Positions 51,553 to 59,399 of a stretch of 64,000 nt of DNA are shown in pieces. The translations under genes and the position numbers were made by a program. The notes under the pieces are model-generated. The model was not told the DNA's origin, did not search any database, and saw only the letters and a program-made list of their open reading frames with translations. Position 1 is the first letter of the stretch, and each line of letters starts with the position of its first letter. The DNA comes from Flammeovirgaceae bacterium UBA2371. Lineage in GTDB: Bacteria > Bacteroidota > Bacteroidia > Cytophagales > Cyclobacteriaceae. The DNA lies in contig DDTF01000029.1 of assembly GCA_002345965.1 (NCBI GenBank), positions 1-64,000 on the forward strand, in the 5' to 3' direction.

Positions 51553-52865
51553 ATATAACTTTTGATCAACTGGTCGATGACCTTGCTCCTAAAAAATTTA
51601 GTTGGAAAGGAAAGCTTTGGGTGGTATTTCTGGTAATAGTAATTCTTATCGGACTATACGCATACATTCAACAATTGCGGCAGGGGTTGATTATTACCGG
51701 CATGAGAGATTACGCATTGTGGGGTGTTTACATTTCCAATTTTGTTTTCTTCGTAGCCATTAGCCTCGTGGGTTCGTTGATTACTGCTATTCTGCGATTA
51801 TCCGGTGTGCATTGGAGCACGCCATTAACCCGGATTGCCGAAATTATTGCTGTTGCAGCAATCATCATGGCTGGTCTCACCATTATCATTGACATGGGCC
51901 GGCCCGACAGGATGCTGAACTTGTTTATTCATGGCAGATTGCAGTCTCCCATTATCTGGGATGTGATTGTAATTACTACGTATCTGGCAATAAGTATTCT
52001 CTTATTGTACTATCCTCTATTGCCCGATTTTGGTATCCTTAAGACACACGCACAAGAAAGCCCGAGAATACGAAAATGGTATTCCACACTTTCTTTGAAC
52101 TGGAGCGGTACAAACGATCAACGAAGAATCTATTCACGATCCATTCAAGCGCTTTCGGTACTGATCATACCGGTTGCCTTTGCAATCCATACGGTGACGG
52201 CATGGCTATTTGAAACTACGTACAGACCCGGATGGGACAGTACTAATTTTGGTCCCTACTTTATTGCCGGTGCATTTGTTGCTGGAGCCGGAGCTGTTGT
52301 AGCGGTGATGTTCGTACTTCGCAAAACGTACGGTTTAGAAAATTACATTACGGATGAGCACTTCAACAAAATGGGAAAAATTCTCGTTTTGCTGTGTCTG
52401 GTGTATTTGTATTTCAACATCAACGAATACTTAATGCCTACTTACAAATCTACGGAAGAAGAAGCCGTGCATCTTCGCAGCCTGTTTACAGGTCAATACG
52501 CATCCTTGTTTTGGACGGCCATTATCGGAGGTTTAGTACTTCCTGTTATTGTATTGCTCTTTCCACAAGGACGAAGACCACTTCCGTTATTCATTGTTTC
52601 ATTGGCGGTGGTAATAGGTGCTTGGTGGAAGAGATATATAATCGTGATTCCCACCTTAAGTCATCCGTTTCTACCGATTCAAGGTGTGCCAGAATCCTGG
52701 CGGCACTATTCGCCTACGTGGATGGAATGGTCAATCACACTCGCTACGCTCGCGGCAGCCTTATTGATCATCACCATACTCGTGAGATTCTTACCCATCA
52801 TACCCATTCAGGAAACAGCCGAGGAGAAAGGAATTATCCGTGTTACGCAAATCAATGAATCATGA
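51549..52865 (+). CDS. NrfD-like quinol-oxidising membrane subunit
   Basis: 438 residues with about ten membrane helices; DLAPKKFSWKGKLWVVFLVI opens the protein and helices are typical of NrfD/PsrC/ActC proteins. These exchange electrons between the quinone pool and a periplasmic iron-sulfur subunit. Coupled to the FeS gene upstream and to the 52862 gene downstream by 4-nt overlaps. Confidence 0.85.
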   Translation: MNITFDQLVDDLAPKKFSWKGKLWVVFLVIVILIGLYAYIQQLRQGLIITGMRDYALWGVYISNFVFFVAISLVGSLITAILRLSGVHWSTPLTRIAEIIAVAAIIMAGLTIIIDMGRPDRMLNLFIHGRLQSPIIWDVIVITTYLAISILLLYYPLLPDFGILKTHAQESPRIRKWYSTLSLNWSGTNDQRRIYSRSIQALSVLIIPVAFAIHTVTAWLFETTYRPGWDSTNFGPYFIAGAFVAGAGAVVAVMFVLRKTYGLENYITDEHFNKMGKILVLLCLVYLYFNINEYLMPTYKSTEEEAVHLRSLFTGQYASLFWTAIIGGLVLPVIVLLFPQGRRPLPLFIVSLAVVIGAWWKRYIIVIPTLSHPFLPIQGVPESWRHYSPTWMEWSITLATLAAALLIITILVRFLPIIPIQETAEEKGIIRVTQINES

Positions 52866-53725
52866 AAGTTTTTCTCAACTATCATAACGTCTTCATAATC
52901 TTCTTGATCTTTTTAGGCATTAGTATTCGGGCCTATCCGCAAGCCGGGAAATACAAGGCAAGGGTATCGTTGATGTATACTCATATCATGGACAAAGAAT
53001 CCTACATCGCCATTTCTGCAAAGTATAAAGGCGAAAATGGATTTGCACAAGCCGCTGATCTTGAATTTAGTGTTTACCAAATGGATGAATCGACCGATTC
53101 GCTTACCTATTTGGGTAAAGTTAAAACCAATAGTGACGGTAAAGCAAAATTCAATGTTCCTGCTGATCTCCTTAAAAATTCCAACGATGCATTTAACTTC
53201 ATAGTGAGAATTGAAAATGATAAACGATTCGAAGATGGAGAAGCATCGGTGAGCTTTTCATATGCAAGCCTGAGTGCTGAAATAACAAAAATTGATAGCG
53301 TAAACACGATCTCGGCTATTTTAACTGATGGGGCCGGGAATCCCGTACAAGGTGAATTACTAAAAGTTGGACTTAAACGTTTGTACGGATCACTTCAGAT
53401 TGGCGAAGATAGTTATGAGACAGATGCTGATGGGGCAATACTTGTACCCATTGAAAAACCGATGCCGGGTGTTGATGGTAATTTGACTTATGAAGTTGTG
53501 TTGAGCGAAAGCGATACGTATGGTACAATAAAAGCCGAAGTTAATACGCCCATAGGAATTCCGATTGTTGATCAATCCACGTTTGATGAACGAACCATGT
53601 GGTCACCCCCAACGAAGACACCTCTTTATCTCTTAATTTTTCCGAATCTGATAATACTAAGCGTATGGATTCCGCTGCTTATATTAACCATTAACCTTTA
53701 CAGAATTTCAAAATCTAAAACTTAA
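52862..53725 (+). CDS. Periplasmic beta protein with C-terminal anchor
   Basis: 287 residues. Signal-like N-terminus (IIFLIFLGISIRAYPQAG), two immunoglobulin-like beta domains (about 30-120 and 125-235) and a membrane helix near the C-terminus (about 258-280, LIFPNLIILSVWIPLLIL) with a short cytoplasmic tail. No haem or iron-sulfur motif. Coupled by overlap to the nrfD-like gene, so it is probably a structural subunit of the electron-transfer complex. Confidence 0.65.
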   Translation: MKVFLNYHNVFIIFLIFLGISIRAYPQAGKYKARVSLMYTHIMDKESYIAISAKYKGENGFAQAADLEFSVYQMDESTDSLTYLGKVKTNSDGKAKFNVPADLLKNSNDAFNFIVRIENDKRFEDGEASVSFSYASLSAEITKIDSVNTISAILTDGAGNPVQGELLKVGLKRLYGSLQIGEDSYETDADGAILVPIEKPMPGVDGNLTYEVVLSESDTYGTIKAEVNTPIGIPIVDQSTFDERTMWSPPTKTPLYLLIFPNLIILSVWIPLLILTINLYRISKSKT

Positions 53726-53731
53726 TAAACT

Positions 53732-54139
53732 ATGAAAAACCAGGTGTTAATTTTTACAGCAATCTTCCTTGCAATAGGACTACTCTCATTTAAGCAGTTG
53801 GATCAGTCCACAGAATGGGTAGTTCCGGAATCAGCCAAAAAAATGAAAAACCCCACTGACCCATCCAACAAAAGTGATCTAGCTGTTGGTAAGACCTTGT
53901 TTTCAAAGTATTGTCAATCCTGTCATGGTAAGGAAGGATATGGGGATGGGCCCAAGGCAAAAGAAATGAAGGGCGATATGGGCGATTTTTCCTCCAAAGA
54001 ATTTCAAGCTCAAAGTGATGGAGCTTTGTTCTATAAAATTAAGACAGGCCGGGGTGATATGGCCAGTTTCGAGAAAAAGATCCCCGATGATGAGGATCGT
54101 TGGCTGATCATCAACTACATCAGGACGTTAAAACAATAA
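53732..54139 (+). CDS. Class I monohaem cytochrome c
   Basis: 135 residues, signal segment at the N-terminus (LIFTAIFLAIGLLSFK), haem site CQSCHG at about residues 66-71 and a distal Met region (GRGDMASFEKKIPDDEDRWL, YIRTL) that closes a small cytochrome c fold. A likely soluble or anchored acceptor of electrons from the NrfD/FeS module. It is 6 nt after the anchored beta protein. Confidence 0.88.
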   Translation: MKNQVLIFTAIFLAIGLLSFKQLDQSTEWVVPESAKKMKNPTDPSNKSDLAVGKTLFSKYCQSCHGKEGYGDGPKAKEMKGDMGDFSSKEFQAQSDGALFYKIKTGRGDMASFEKKIPDDEDRWLIINYIRTLKQ

Positions 54140-54151
54140 CAATCTTAATAC

Positions 54152-54538
54152 ATGAGAACAATATTTCTCGAGCCTTATGACCAATCCCTTGATGATCAGT
54201 TCCGTGCTGCTGCAAGCGAGTGCCATCCTGAATTTCATCAGGCTGACTGGGAAAACATGAACAAAAGACTTGATCAAATGGAAAAATCTGAAAAAATATC
54301 GCGAGCCATCATGGCTGATAAGTTCATTGAACTAGCCAACGAATTTACCAAAACAGAGTCTAAAGAGCGCGTGGGAGCGGCTATAATGTTTGCTGCTGCC
54401 AGGTACAATGCATTTGAGGCCTCCTCCAAGTCAGAGAACCTACGAAAAGATAAAAATGATGCCCTTGACTGGTACACCAGGGAGTACAAAAGAATGCTGG
54501 ATGCCAACATGGATGACCTCATTGACATGCAGACTTGA
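54152..54538 (+). CDS. DUF3144-like helical protein
   Basis: 128 residues, no signal. Pattern MADKFIELANEFTKTESKER, VGAAIMFAAARYNAFEA and DWYTREYKRMLDANMDDLI matches DUF3144 proteins, small helical cytoplasmic proteins of unknown function. A 40-residue N-terminal extension is extra. It is the last gene of the electron-transfer operon. Confidence 0.65.
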   Translation: MRTIFLEPYDQSLDDQFRAAASECHPEFHQADWENMNKRLDQMEKSEKISRAIMADKFIELANEFTKTESKERVGAAIMFAAARYNAFEASSKSENLRKDKNDALDWYTREYKRMLDANMDDLIDMQT

Positions 54539-54565
54539 GGATTATAAACAGTTTGGAATGTACCT

Positions 54566-54636
54566 CATCCCCGGTTCGTGTCCGCACGAACCTGAAAGGG
54601 ATGTGGTTCGTGAGGACATGAACCAGGGGCAGGGGA
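54566..54636 (+). promoter_or_regulatory. RNA element with two mutually exclusive folds
   Basis: Two hairpins share one stem: GGTTCGTG-TCCG-CACGAACC (54573-54592, perfect) and GGTTCGTG-aggA-CATGAACC (54605-54624, one G.T pair). In addition CATCCCCGGTTCGTG (54566-54580) can pair with CATGAACC-A-GGGG further on (54617 onward, continuing to GGGGAT). These folds exclude each other, as in attenuators. It precedes the 54670 gene; no T-run is seen. Confidence 0.5.
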
Positions 54637-54656
54637 TAAACGAATTTTCTACATAT

Positions 54657-54664
54657 CAACTTTG
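54657..54664 (+). promoter_or_regulatory. -7 box just before a start codon
   Basis: CAACTTTG fits xAnnTTTG and ends 5 nt before ATG 54670, predicting a leaderless transcript, as at 14195 and 31598. If this box is used, the RNA element upstream would not be in this transcript. Confidence 0.4.
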
Positions 54665-54669
54665 CAGAT

Positions 54670-55341
54670 ATGAATGACCTACATTCATCAATCAAATTGA
54701 TCGTGGCGGGGGGGTTATTGCTGACCGTGCAACTGTTGTATGCGCAGGAAAACTTAGAGGAAAAACCTGAAAAAAGGCTGGAAATGAGTGTAGATGTTTT
54801 CAGTGGAGCCTCTTCCATCGTTACAGGCGTAGGATTTAAGAAAAATGGGGCAATAGGGTCTTCTCAATACCACTACACTCCTACTTTTGGTTTTGGCGGT
54901 GATTTGGGTTATTCCCTGCTGCCAAGGCTTTCCGTGCATGCCAGCGTTGGGTATTTGCAGCGAGGGGCAGAGTTTACTATGCTCAATACGACCGAAAAGC
55001 GGACCTTTCAATTGTACTATGTGGATGCATGGGGTTATTTTGAATATGCCACGCTTGACAAGGTAAAGTTTACTTTTTTGAGTGGTCTCACACAAAGTAC
55101 ATTGATTGCCGCTCGACTTACTGCGCTGGGAGGAAACTCCAGCGTAATGGGCGACTTTAAAAGAATGGACTTCGGCTTCATAGCCGGCCCCGGAGTTTTC
55201 TTGCCTGTTCACAAACATAAAATTCGCATTCGGGCATTATTCAGTTATGGCTTTCGCGATGTTTTTGCTGAGAATCATTTCAACGATAATATAAAAGCGC
55301 ACAACCATGCCTACCTTTTTCAGGTCGGGTACATCTGGTGA
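54670..55341 (+). CDS. Outer-membrane beta-barrel protein
   Basis: 223 residues, signal peptide ending near LLYAQEN. About eight aromatic-rich strands follow (YHYTPTFGFGGDLGYSLLPR, VHASVGYLQRGAEFTM, IRIRALFSYGFRD), ending FQVGYIW. This is the OmpA-like or PorT-like (outer-membrane beta-barrel) type. Function unknown. It lies between two regulon units and may be transcribed alone. Confidence 0.75.
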   Translation: MNDLHSSIKLIVAGGLLLTVQLLYAQENLEEKPEKRLEMSVDVFSGASSIVTGVGFKKNGAIGSSQYHYTPTFGFGGDLGYSLLPRLSVHASVGYLQRGAEFTMLNTTEKRTFQLYYVDAWGYFEYATLDKVKFTFLSGLTQSTLIAARLTALGGNSSVMGDFKRMDFGFIAGPGVFLPVHKHKIRIRALFSYGFRDVFAENHFNDNIKAHNHAYLFQVGYIW

Positions 55342-55383
55342 TTTTCGCGGATCAATCTTCTGGTAAGAGCGGGGCAGAGATCA

Positions 55384-55411
55384 ATTAAGTATAACTTTTA
55401 ACCAAGATTAT
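55384..55411 (+). promoter_or_regulatory. Shared island promoter element, site C
   Basis: ATTAAGTATAAC, six bases (TTTTAA), CCAAGATTAT; CC at 55402 and TATCTTAC exactly 36 nt on (55438). It heads the run of plus-strand genes 55495-64000. The CCACCCCCTAAAGTGG stretch between may form a small hairpin. Confidence 0.7.
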
Positions 55412-55494
55412 TCCACCCCCTAAAGTGGTGATTCTCGTATCTTACTTACGTGACGACTCGGCACAATTTTGATTCAACAAAAATTGATAATCAA

Positions 55495-55725
55495 ATGAAA
55501 AAGCACATGATCTGGATGATCATAGGATGCACACTTCCACTGCTCCTGATATTCCTTGCACCAGCATTGGGTATCAGCGGCAATGTGTCCTTTTTCATTT
55601 TCATTGTGGTAATGTTTGCCTGTCATTTATTGATGCCCATGCATCATGGAGGACACTCACATGGCGATCAGGAACAGCATACACATTCTCAACCTTCTAA
55701 AATGGAAAACCATGAATCACATTAA
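55495..55725 (+). CDS. Small DUF2933-like membrane protein with His-rich tail
   Basis: 76 residues from ATG 55495 (an upstream in-frame codon at 55450 is less likely). Two membrane helices (MIWMIIGCTLPLLLIFLAPA; FFIFIVVMFACHLLMPM), then a His-rich tail (HHGGHSHGDQEQHTHSQPS) that may bind metal. First gene of the operon under element C; the next gene starts inside its last codons. Confidence 0.7.
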   Translation: MKKHMIWMIIGCTLPLLLIFLAPALGISGNVSFFIFIVVMFACHLLMPMHHGGHSHGDQEQHTHSQPSKMENHESH

Positions 55726-55990
55726 TGTTAAAAAATTTGGTTTGGCCTGCGGACTGACCGGGGCGTTACTGTACCTGGGCTGCATGCTATTGATGATCAC
55801 TGTTGGGCATAATGGCACAGTCACGTTTTTCAACAGCCTTTTACATGGGCTTGATGTCACTTCGATTGTACGGATGAATGTTCCTTTGTGGGAAGCGGCC
55901 CTCGGAATTATTGAAACATTTATTCTTGCCTGGCTGATCGGTGCATGTGTAGCCGGGGTTTACAACCTAACCATGAAAAATACATCTTAA
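55712..55990 (+). CDS. DUF5676-family membrane protein
   Basis: 92 residues from ATG 55712 (14-nt overlap with the previous gene). MNHINVKKFGLACGLTGALL, a glycine-rich first helix and FFNSLLHGLDVTSIVRMNVP match DUF5676. Two to three membrane helices. Such small proteins often lie in metal or stress islands; function unknown. Confidence 0.75.
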   Translation: MNHINVKKFGLACGLTGALLYLGCMLLMITVGHNGTVTFFNSLLHGLDVTSIVRMNVPLWEAALGIIETFILAWLIGACVAGVYNLTMKNTS

Positions 55991-56015
55991 CCCAATTGAA
56001 AAACGAATCGGATAA

Positions 56016-56573
56016 ATGACACCTAAAGTTCAATCTTCTCATTTCTTATTAGGACTGGCCAAAGGAGTAAGTTCAGCTTATTTACTAGTAGGAGCAATCG
56101 TGGTTGTCTATTTGTACCTGATGCAATTTGTGAATCATGAACTTAGCTGGATTCCTTATCTGGTCGTTTTTTTTACGATCACCAAGGTGTTTTTTTTTAC
56201 GTTTTTTACTTTTAAAAAGCTAAACAAATCCATTGAAGAATGTCATTCTTTCGCCCAGCTATTATGGATCTTTGGCTCGCTTGTATTTCTGATTATTTTC
56301 TCCTTTGCAGCAGACTATGCATGCTTATCCTTCACTAATCCAAATTCTTTTAAGGAATACAGTATGGCTGGTGATGTGGGTGCGTTTGAAAAGTTATTTG
56401 AATATTTCTACTTCAGCATGGTAACGTTCGCGTCAGTTGGTTACGGTGATATTGTACCGACAACTGTATTTTCTAAGGTGTTGGTAATTATTGAAATCGC
56501 ACAAAGTTTTGTGCTAATTGTTTTTGGTCTTTCCAATGTAAATAATATACACACATTGATAAAACAACACTAA
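56016..56573 (+). CDS. Two-helix potassium channel
   Basis: 185 residues with four hydrophobic segments; the last two flank the K+ selectivity filter SVGYGD in FASVGYGDIVPTT at about residues 137-149. No C-terminal RCK domain, only a short tail. It would conduct K+ passively and help stabilise membrane potential. It is 25 nt after the DUF5676 gene and 5 nt before the GAPDH gene. Confidence 0.88.
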   Translation: MTPKVQSSHFLLGLAKGVSSAYLLVGAIVVVYLYLMQFVNHELSWIPYLVVFFTITKVFFFTFFTFKKLNKSIEECHSFAQLLWIFGSLVFLIIFSFAADYACLSFTNPNSFKEYSMAGDVGAFEKLFEYFYFSMVTFASVGYGDIVPTTVFSKVLVIIEIAQSFVLIVFGLSNVNNIHTLIKQH

Positions 56574-56578
56574 AAGTT

Positions 56579-57616
56579 ATGAAAAAGATAAAGGTAGCCG
56601 TAAACGGATATGGTGTCATTGGTAAAAGGGTTGCCGATGCGGTAGTCCTCCAGGATGACATGGAATTAGCAGGGGTGTGTGATGTGGTTTCCGATTGGCG
56701 CATAAGAGTAGCGGAAAAAAAGAACTACCCTGTATTTGCTTTCAACAATGATTTCAAAAAGCAAATGACAAATTCAGGAGTCAACGCAATAGGTAATCTT
56801 GACGATCTCATCGATACTGCTGATATAATAATTGATTGCACACCGAAAAAAATTGCATCCAAAAACATTGAAAAATACAAGAAGGCAAACATAAAATTCA
56901 TTGTTCAAGGAGGTGAGAAACACGAAATAACGGGGCATTCATTTAGTGCTGAAAATAACTATGCAACCGCAATAGGCCTTGAATCTACGCGTGTAGTTTC
57001 TTGTAACACAACTTCCATAATTCGCACATTGACCGCTTTAAAAAAGGCAGGACTGTTGAGGAAAGCAAGAGGTACTTTACTTAGAAGAGCAACTGATCCC
57101 TGGGAAAGCCACTTGGGTGGCATTATGAATACACTGGTTCCCGAGCCGGAAATTCCCAGCCACCAAGGGCCCGATGCGCAAACAGTGGATAATGAACTGG
57201 ATGTAATAACGGCTGCGGTAAAAGTGCCTGAAACATTAAGCCACCTGCACTATTGGAATGTTCAGTTGACCAGAAAAGCCAGTAAAGAGGAGGTAATAGC
57301 AGCATTCAAAGAATCGACAAGAATCTCGATGATAAACTATGCAGATGGATTATCCTCAAACAATACGATTAAAGAGCTCATGCTGGCAATGGGCAGACCC
57401 TATGGAGATATGTATGAGGTTGCGTTGTGGCAGGATATGCTTAAAGTAGTCGATGATGAGTTGTTTTACGCTTACGTTGTCGATAACCAGGCCATCGTAA
57501 TCCCTGAGACCATTGATGCCATCAGGGCATTGACAACTATAGAAAAACTCGCCACCAACTCAATTCAAATGACGAATGTAAGCTTAGGAATAAAACAAAA
57601 GTTCATTGAAAAGTGA
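56579..57616 (+). CDS. Type II (archaeal-type) glyceraldehyde-3-phosphate dehydrogenase
   Basis: 345 residues. The N-terminus VAVNGYGVIGKRVADAV and the active-site SCNTTS (Cys142) with downstream RRATDPWESHLGGIMNTLVP match archaeal phosphorylating GAPDH, not the bacterial GapA type. It interconverts glyceraldehyde-3-phosphate and 1,3-bisphosphoglycerate, often with NADP as well as NAD. This class is rare in bacteria and suggests horizontal acquisition. It joins glycogen breakdown to lower glycolysis. Confidence 0.9.
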   Translation: MKKIKVAVNGYGVIGKRVADAVVLQDDMELAGVCDVVSDWRIRVAEKKNYPVFAFNNDFKKQMTNSGVNAIGNLDDLIDTADIIIDCTPKKIASKNIEKYKKANIKFIVQGGEKHEITGHSFSAENNYATAIGLESTRVVSCNTTSIIRTLTALKKAGLLRKARGTLLRRATDPWESHLGGIMNTLVPEPEIPSHQGPDAQTVDNELDVITAAVKVPETLSHLHYWNVQLTRKASKEEVIAAFKESTRISMINYADGLSSNNTIKELMLAMGRPYGDMYEVALWQDMLKVVDDELFYAYVVDNQAIVIPETIDAIRALTTIEKLATNSIQMTNVSLGIKQKFIEK

Positions 57617-57655
57617 TGGCCATGTATAATTCAATCATCAATAAATCCAAGACGT

Positions 57656-58498
57656 ATGAAAAGAATATTAGTACCGACCGATTTTTCTGATTGCGCCAAT
57701 GCGGCTACAACAGTAGCACTGAACATTGCCAGTAAAGCACAAGCCGAAGTTTATTTCCTTCATATGCATAAAATGGCTTCAGAAGGTGGTCATGCACACA
57801 TGCATGGAGGCGGTTCATCAACCGGATTGCAACACTGCCCTGATGAAGGGCATGCAAAAAGTGAATTGGCTAAACTTGTTCAGCAAGCAGAAAAGATGGG
57901 TGTGAATGCAAAACCAGTGTTGGTAATAAATACCGGCAATGAGCGGATGATGGACTATGTTGAGCCTTACAAAATTGACTTTATTGTGATGGGTTCGCGT
58001 GGTGCTAGTGGGTTAAAAGAATTTCTTTCCGGTTCCAACACTCAGCGCATAGTCCGTGAATCACCTGTTCCGGTGCTCGCGGTTAAGGTAGGAAATGAAA
58101 AATTGAAATTTAAGAATGTTGTATTTGCGTCCTCTTTTGAAGAAGATGTCCATAAGCAATTTCTAAGGGTTGTTGAGTTTGCCGACCTCATGAATGCGCA
58201 CATTCACCTGCTCTATGTAAACATGCCATTTAATTTTAAAGAAACAGATGAGGCAGAGGCAAACATGCACGCCTTTCATAAAAAATGCCCAAGAGGCACT
58301 TGCAGTGTTAATGTTTACAATGCATTGAATGAAGAAAGAGGCATCCAGAAATTTGCTGACTCAATCAAAGCAGATGTCATAGCCTTAACCACTCATGGCA
58401 AATCCGGATTCATGAAATTGGTTTCAAGAAGCATTACAGAAAGCCTGGTCAATCATTCGGAAGTACCAGTGCTCAGCGTAAACATTAACGTTGAGTAA
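57656..58498 (+). CDS. Tandem universal stress protein with His-rich insert
   Basis: 280 residues, two Usp domains. Domain 1 has the ATP-binding pattern GSRGASGLKEFLSGS at about residues 117-131. It contains an inserted loop rich in His (HMHKMASEGGHAHMHGGG) near residue 40, not typical of Usp. Domain 2 has a weaker loop (THGKSGFMKLVSRSITESL). Usp proteins bind ATP and appear under energy stress and hypoxia. The insert may bind metal. Confidence 0.88.
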   Translation: MKRILVPTDFSDCANAATTVALNIASKAQAEVYFLHMHKMASEGGHAHMHGGGSSTGLQHCPDEGHAKSELAKLVQQAEKMGVNAKPVLVINTGNERMMDYVEPYKIDFIVMGSRGASGLKEFLSGSNTQRIVRESPVPVLAVKVGNEKLKFKNVVFASSFEEDVHKQFLRVVEFADLMNAHIHLLYVNMPFNFKETDEAEANMHAFHKKCPRGTCSVNVYNALNEERGIQKFADSIKADVIALTTHGKSGFMKLVSRSITESLVNHSEVPVLSVNINVE

Positions 58499-58539
58499 CA
58501 ATTTTAGAAATGCAACATTTTTTATTGAAATAGAAAGGG

Positions 58540-59394
58540 ATGAAAGAAATCGATGATAAAATAAGAGTAACAAAAATGTCAGGCGAAGTGGTTGAATTTG
58601 ACCAGTCAAAGCTCAGGAATTCATTGGAACGCTCAGGAGCCAATGAGGCTGTTATTCGTGAGATCATCGAGAAGATGGAAACTCTTCTTTATGACGGAAT
58701 TTCAACCAAAGAAATTTATAAAAAAGCTTTTCGATTGCTCAGAAGAACTTCAAGGCCAACCGCGGCTCGTTACAAGCTTAAGAAGGCCATCATGGAGTTG
58801 GGGCCTACGGGTTATCCATTCGAAAAATTTGTGGGAGCCATTCTTAGCCATCAGGGCTATCGTACTGAGGTAGGTGTAATTGTGAAAGGCCACTGTGTTA
58901 ATCATGAAGTGGATGTAGTTGCGGAAAAGGACAAAGAACATTTCATGGTTGAATGCAAATTCCATAGTGATGAAAGTAGGAACTGTGACGTCAAAATTCC
59001 CCTGTATATTCAGTCTCGGTTTTTAGACGTTGAAAAGCAATGGCAAGCACGCCCTGGGCATGACACTAAATTTCACCAGGGATGGATTTACACCAACACC
59101 CGCTTCACAGCGGATGCTATCCAGTTCGGTAGCTGTGCAGGGCTTATGCTAGTGGGGTGGAATTATCCCAAGACCGGCAGTTTGAAGGACAAAATTGATT
59201 CCTCCGGACTCCATCCCATTACCTGCCTGACAACACTAACAAAATCTGAAAAACAAAAACTACTGACCATGGATAAAGTATTGTGCATGGATTTGTGCAA
59301 TCAACCAGACTTATTAAAGTCGATTGGGATAGGTGACCTACGTCAGATAAATATTCTCAATGAAGCGAACGAACTGTGCAAAGGCAAAATATAA
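58540..59394 (+). CDS. ATP-cone plus Mrr-like restriction endonuclease
   Basis: 284 residues. Residues ~8-93 form an ATP cone (IRVTKMSGEVVEFDQSKLRN, then AARYKLKKAI), the nucleotide-sensing domain of ribonucleotide reductases. Residues ~95-180 hold a restriction-endonuclease-like fold, with D in NHEVDVV and ECK in FMVECKF (the D-ExK catalytic pattern). An (d)ATP-gated nuclease is the simplest reading. Partner methylase genes are absent. Confidence 0.85.
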   Translation: MKEIDDKIRVTKMSGEVVEFDQSKLRNSLERSGANEAVIREIIEKMETLLYDGISTKEIYKKAFRLLRRTSRPTAARYKLKKAIMELGPTGYPFEKFVGAILSHQGYRTEVGVIVKGHCVNHEVDVVAEKDKEHFMVECKFHSDESRNCDVKIPLYIQSRFLDVEKQWQARPGHDTKFHQGWIYTNTRFTADAIQFGSCAGLMLVGWNYPKTGSLKDKIDSSGLHPITCLTTLTKSEKQKLLTMDKVLCMDLCNQPDLLKSIGIGDLRQINILNEANELCKGKI

Positions 59395-59399
59395 TTGGT

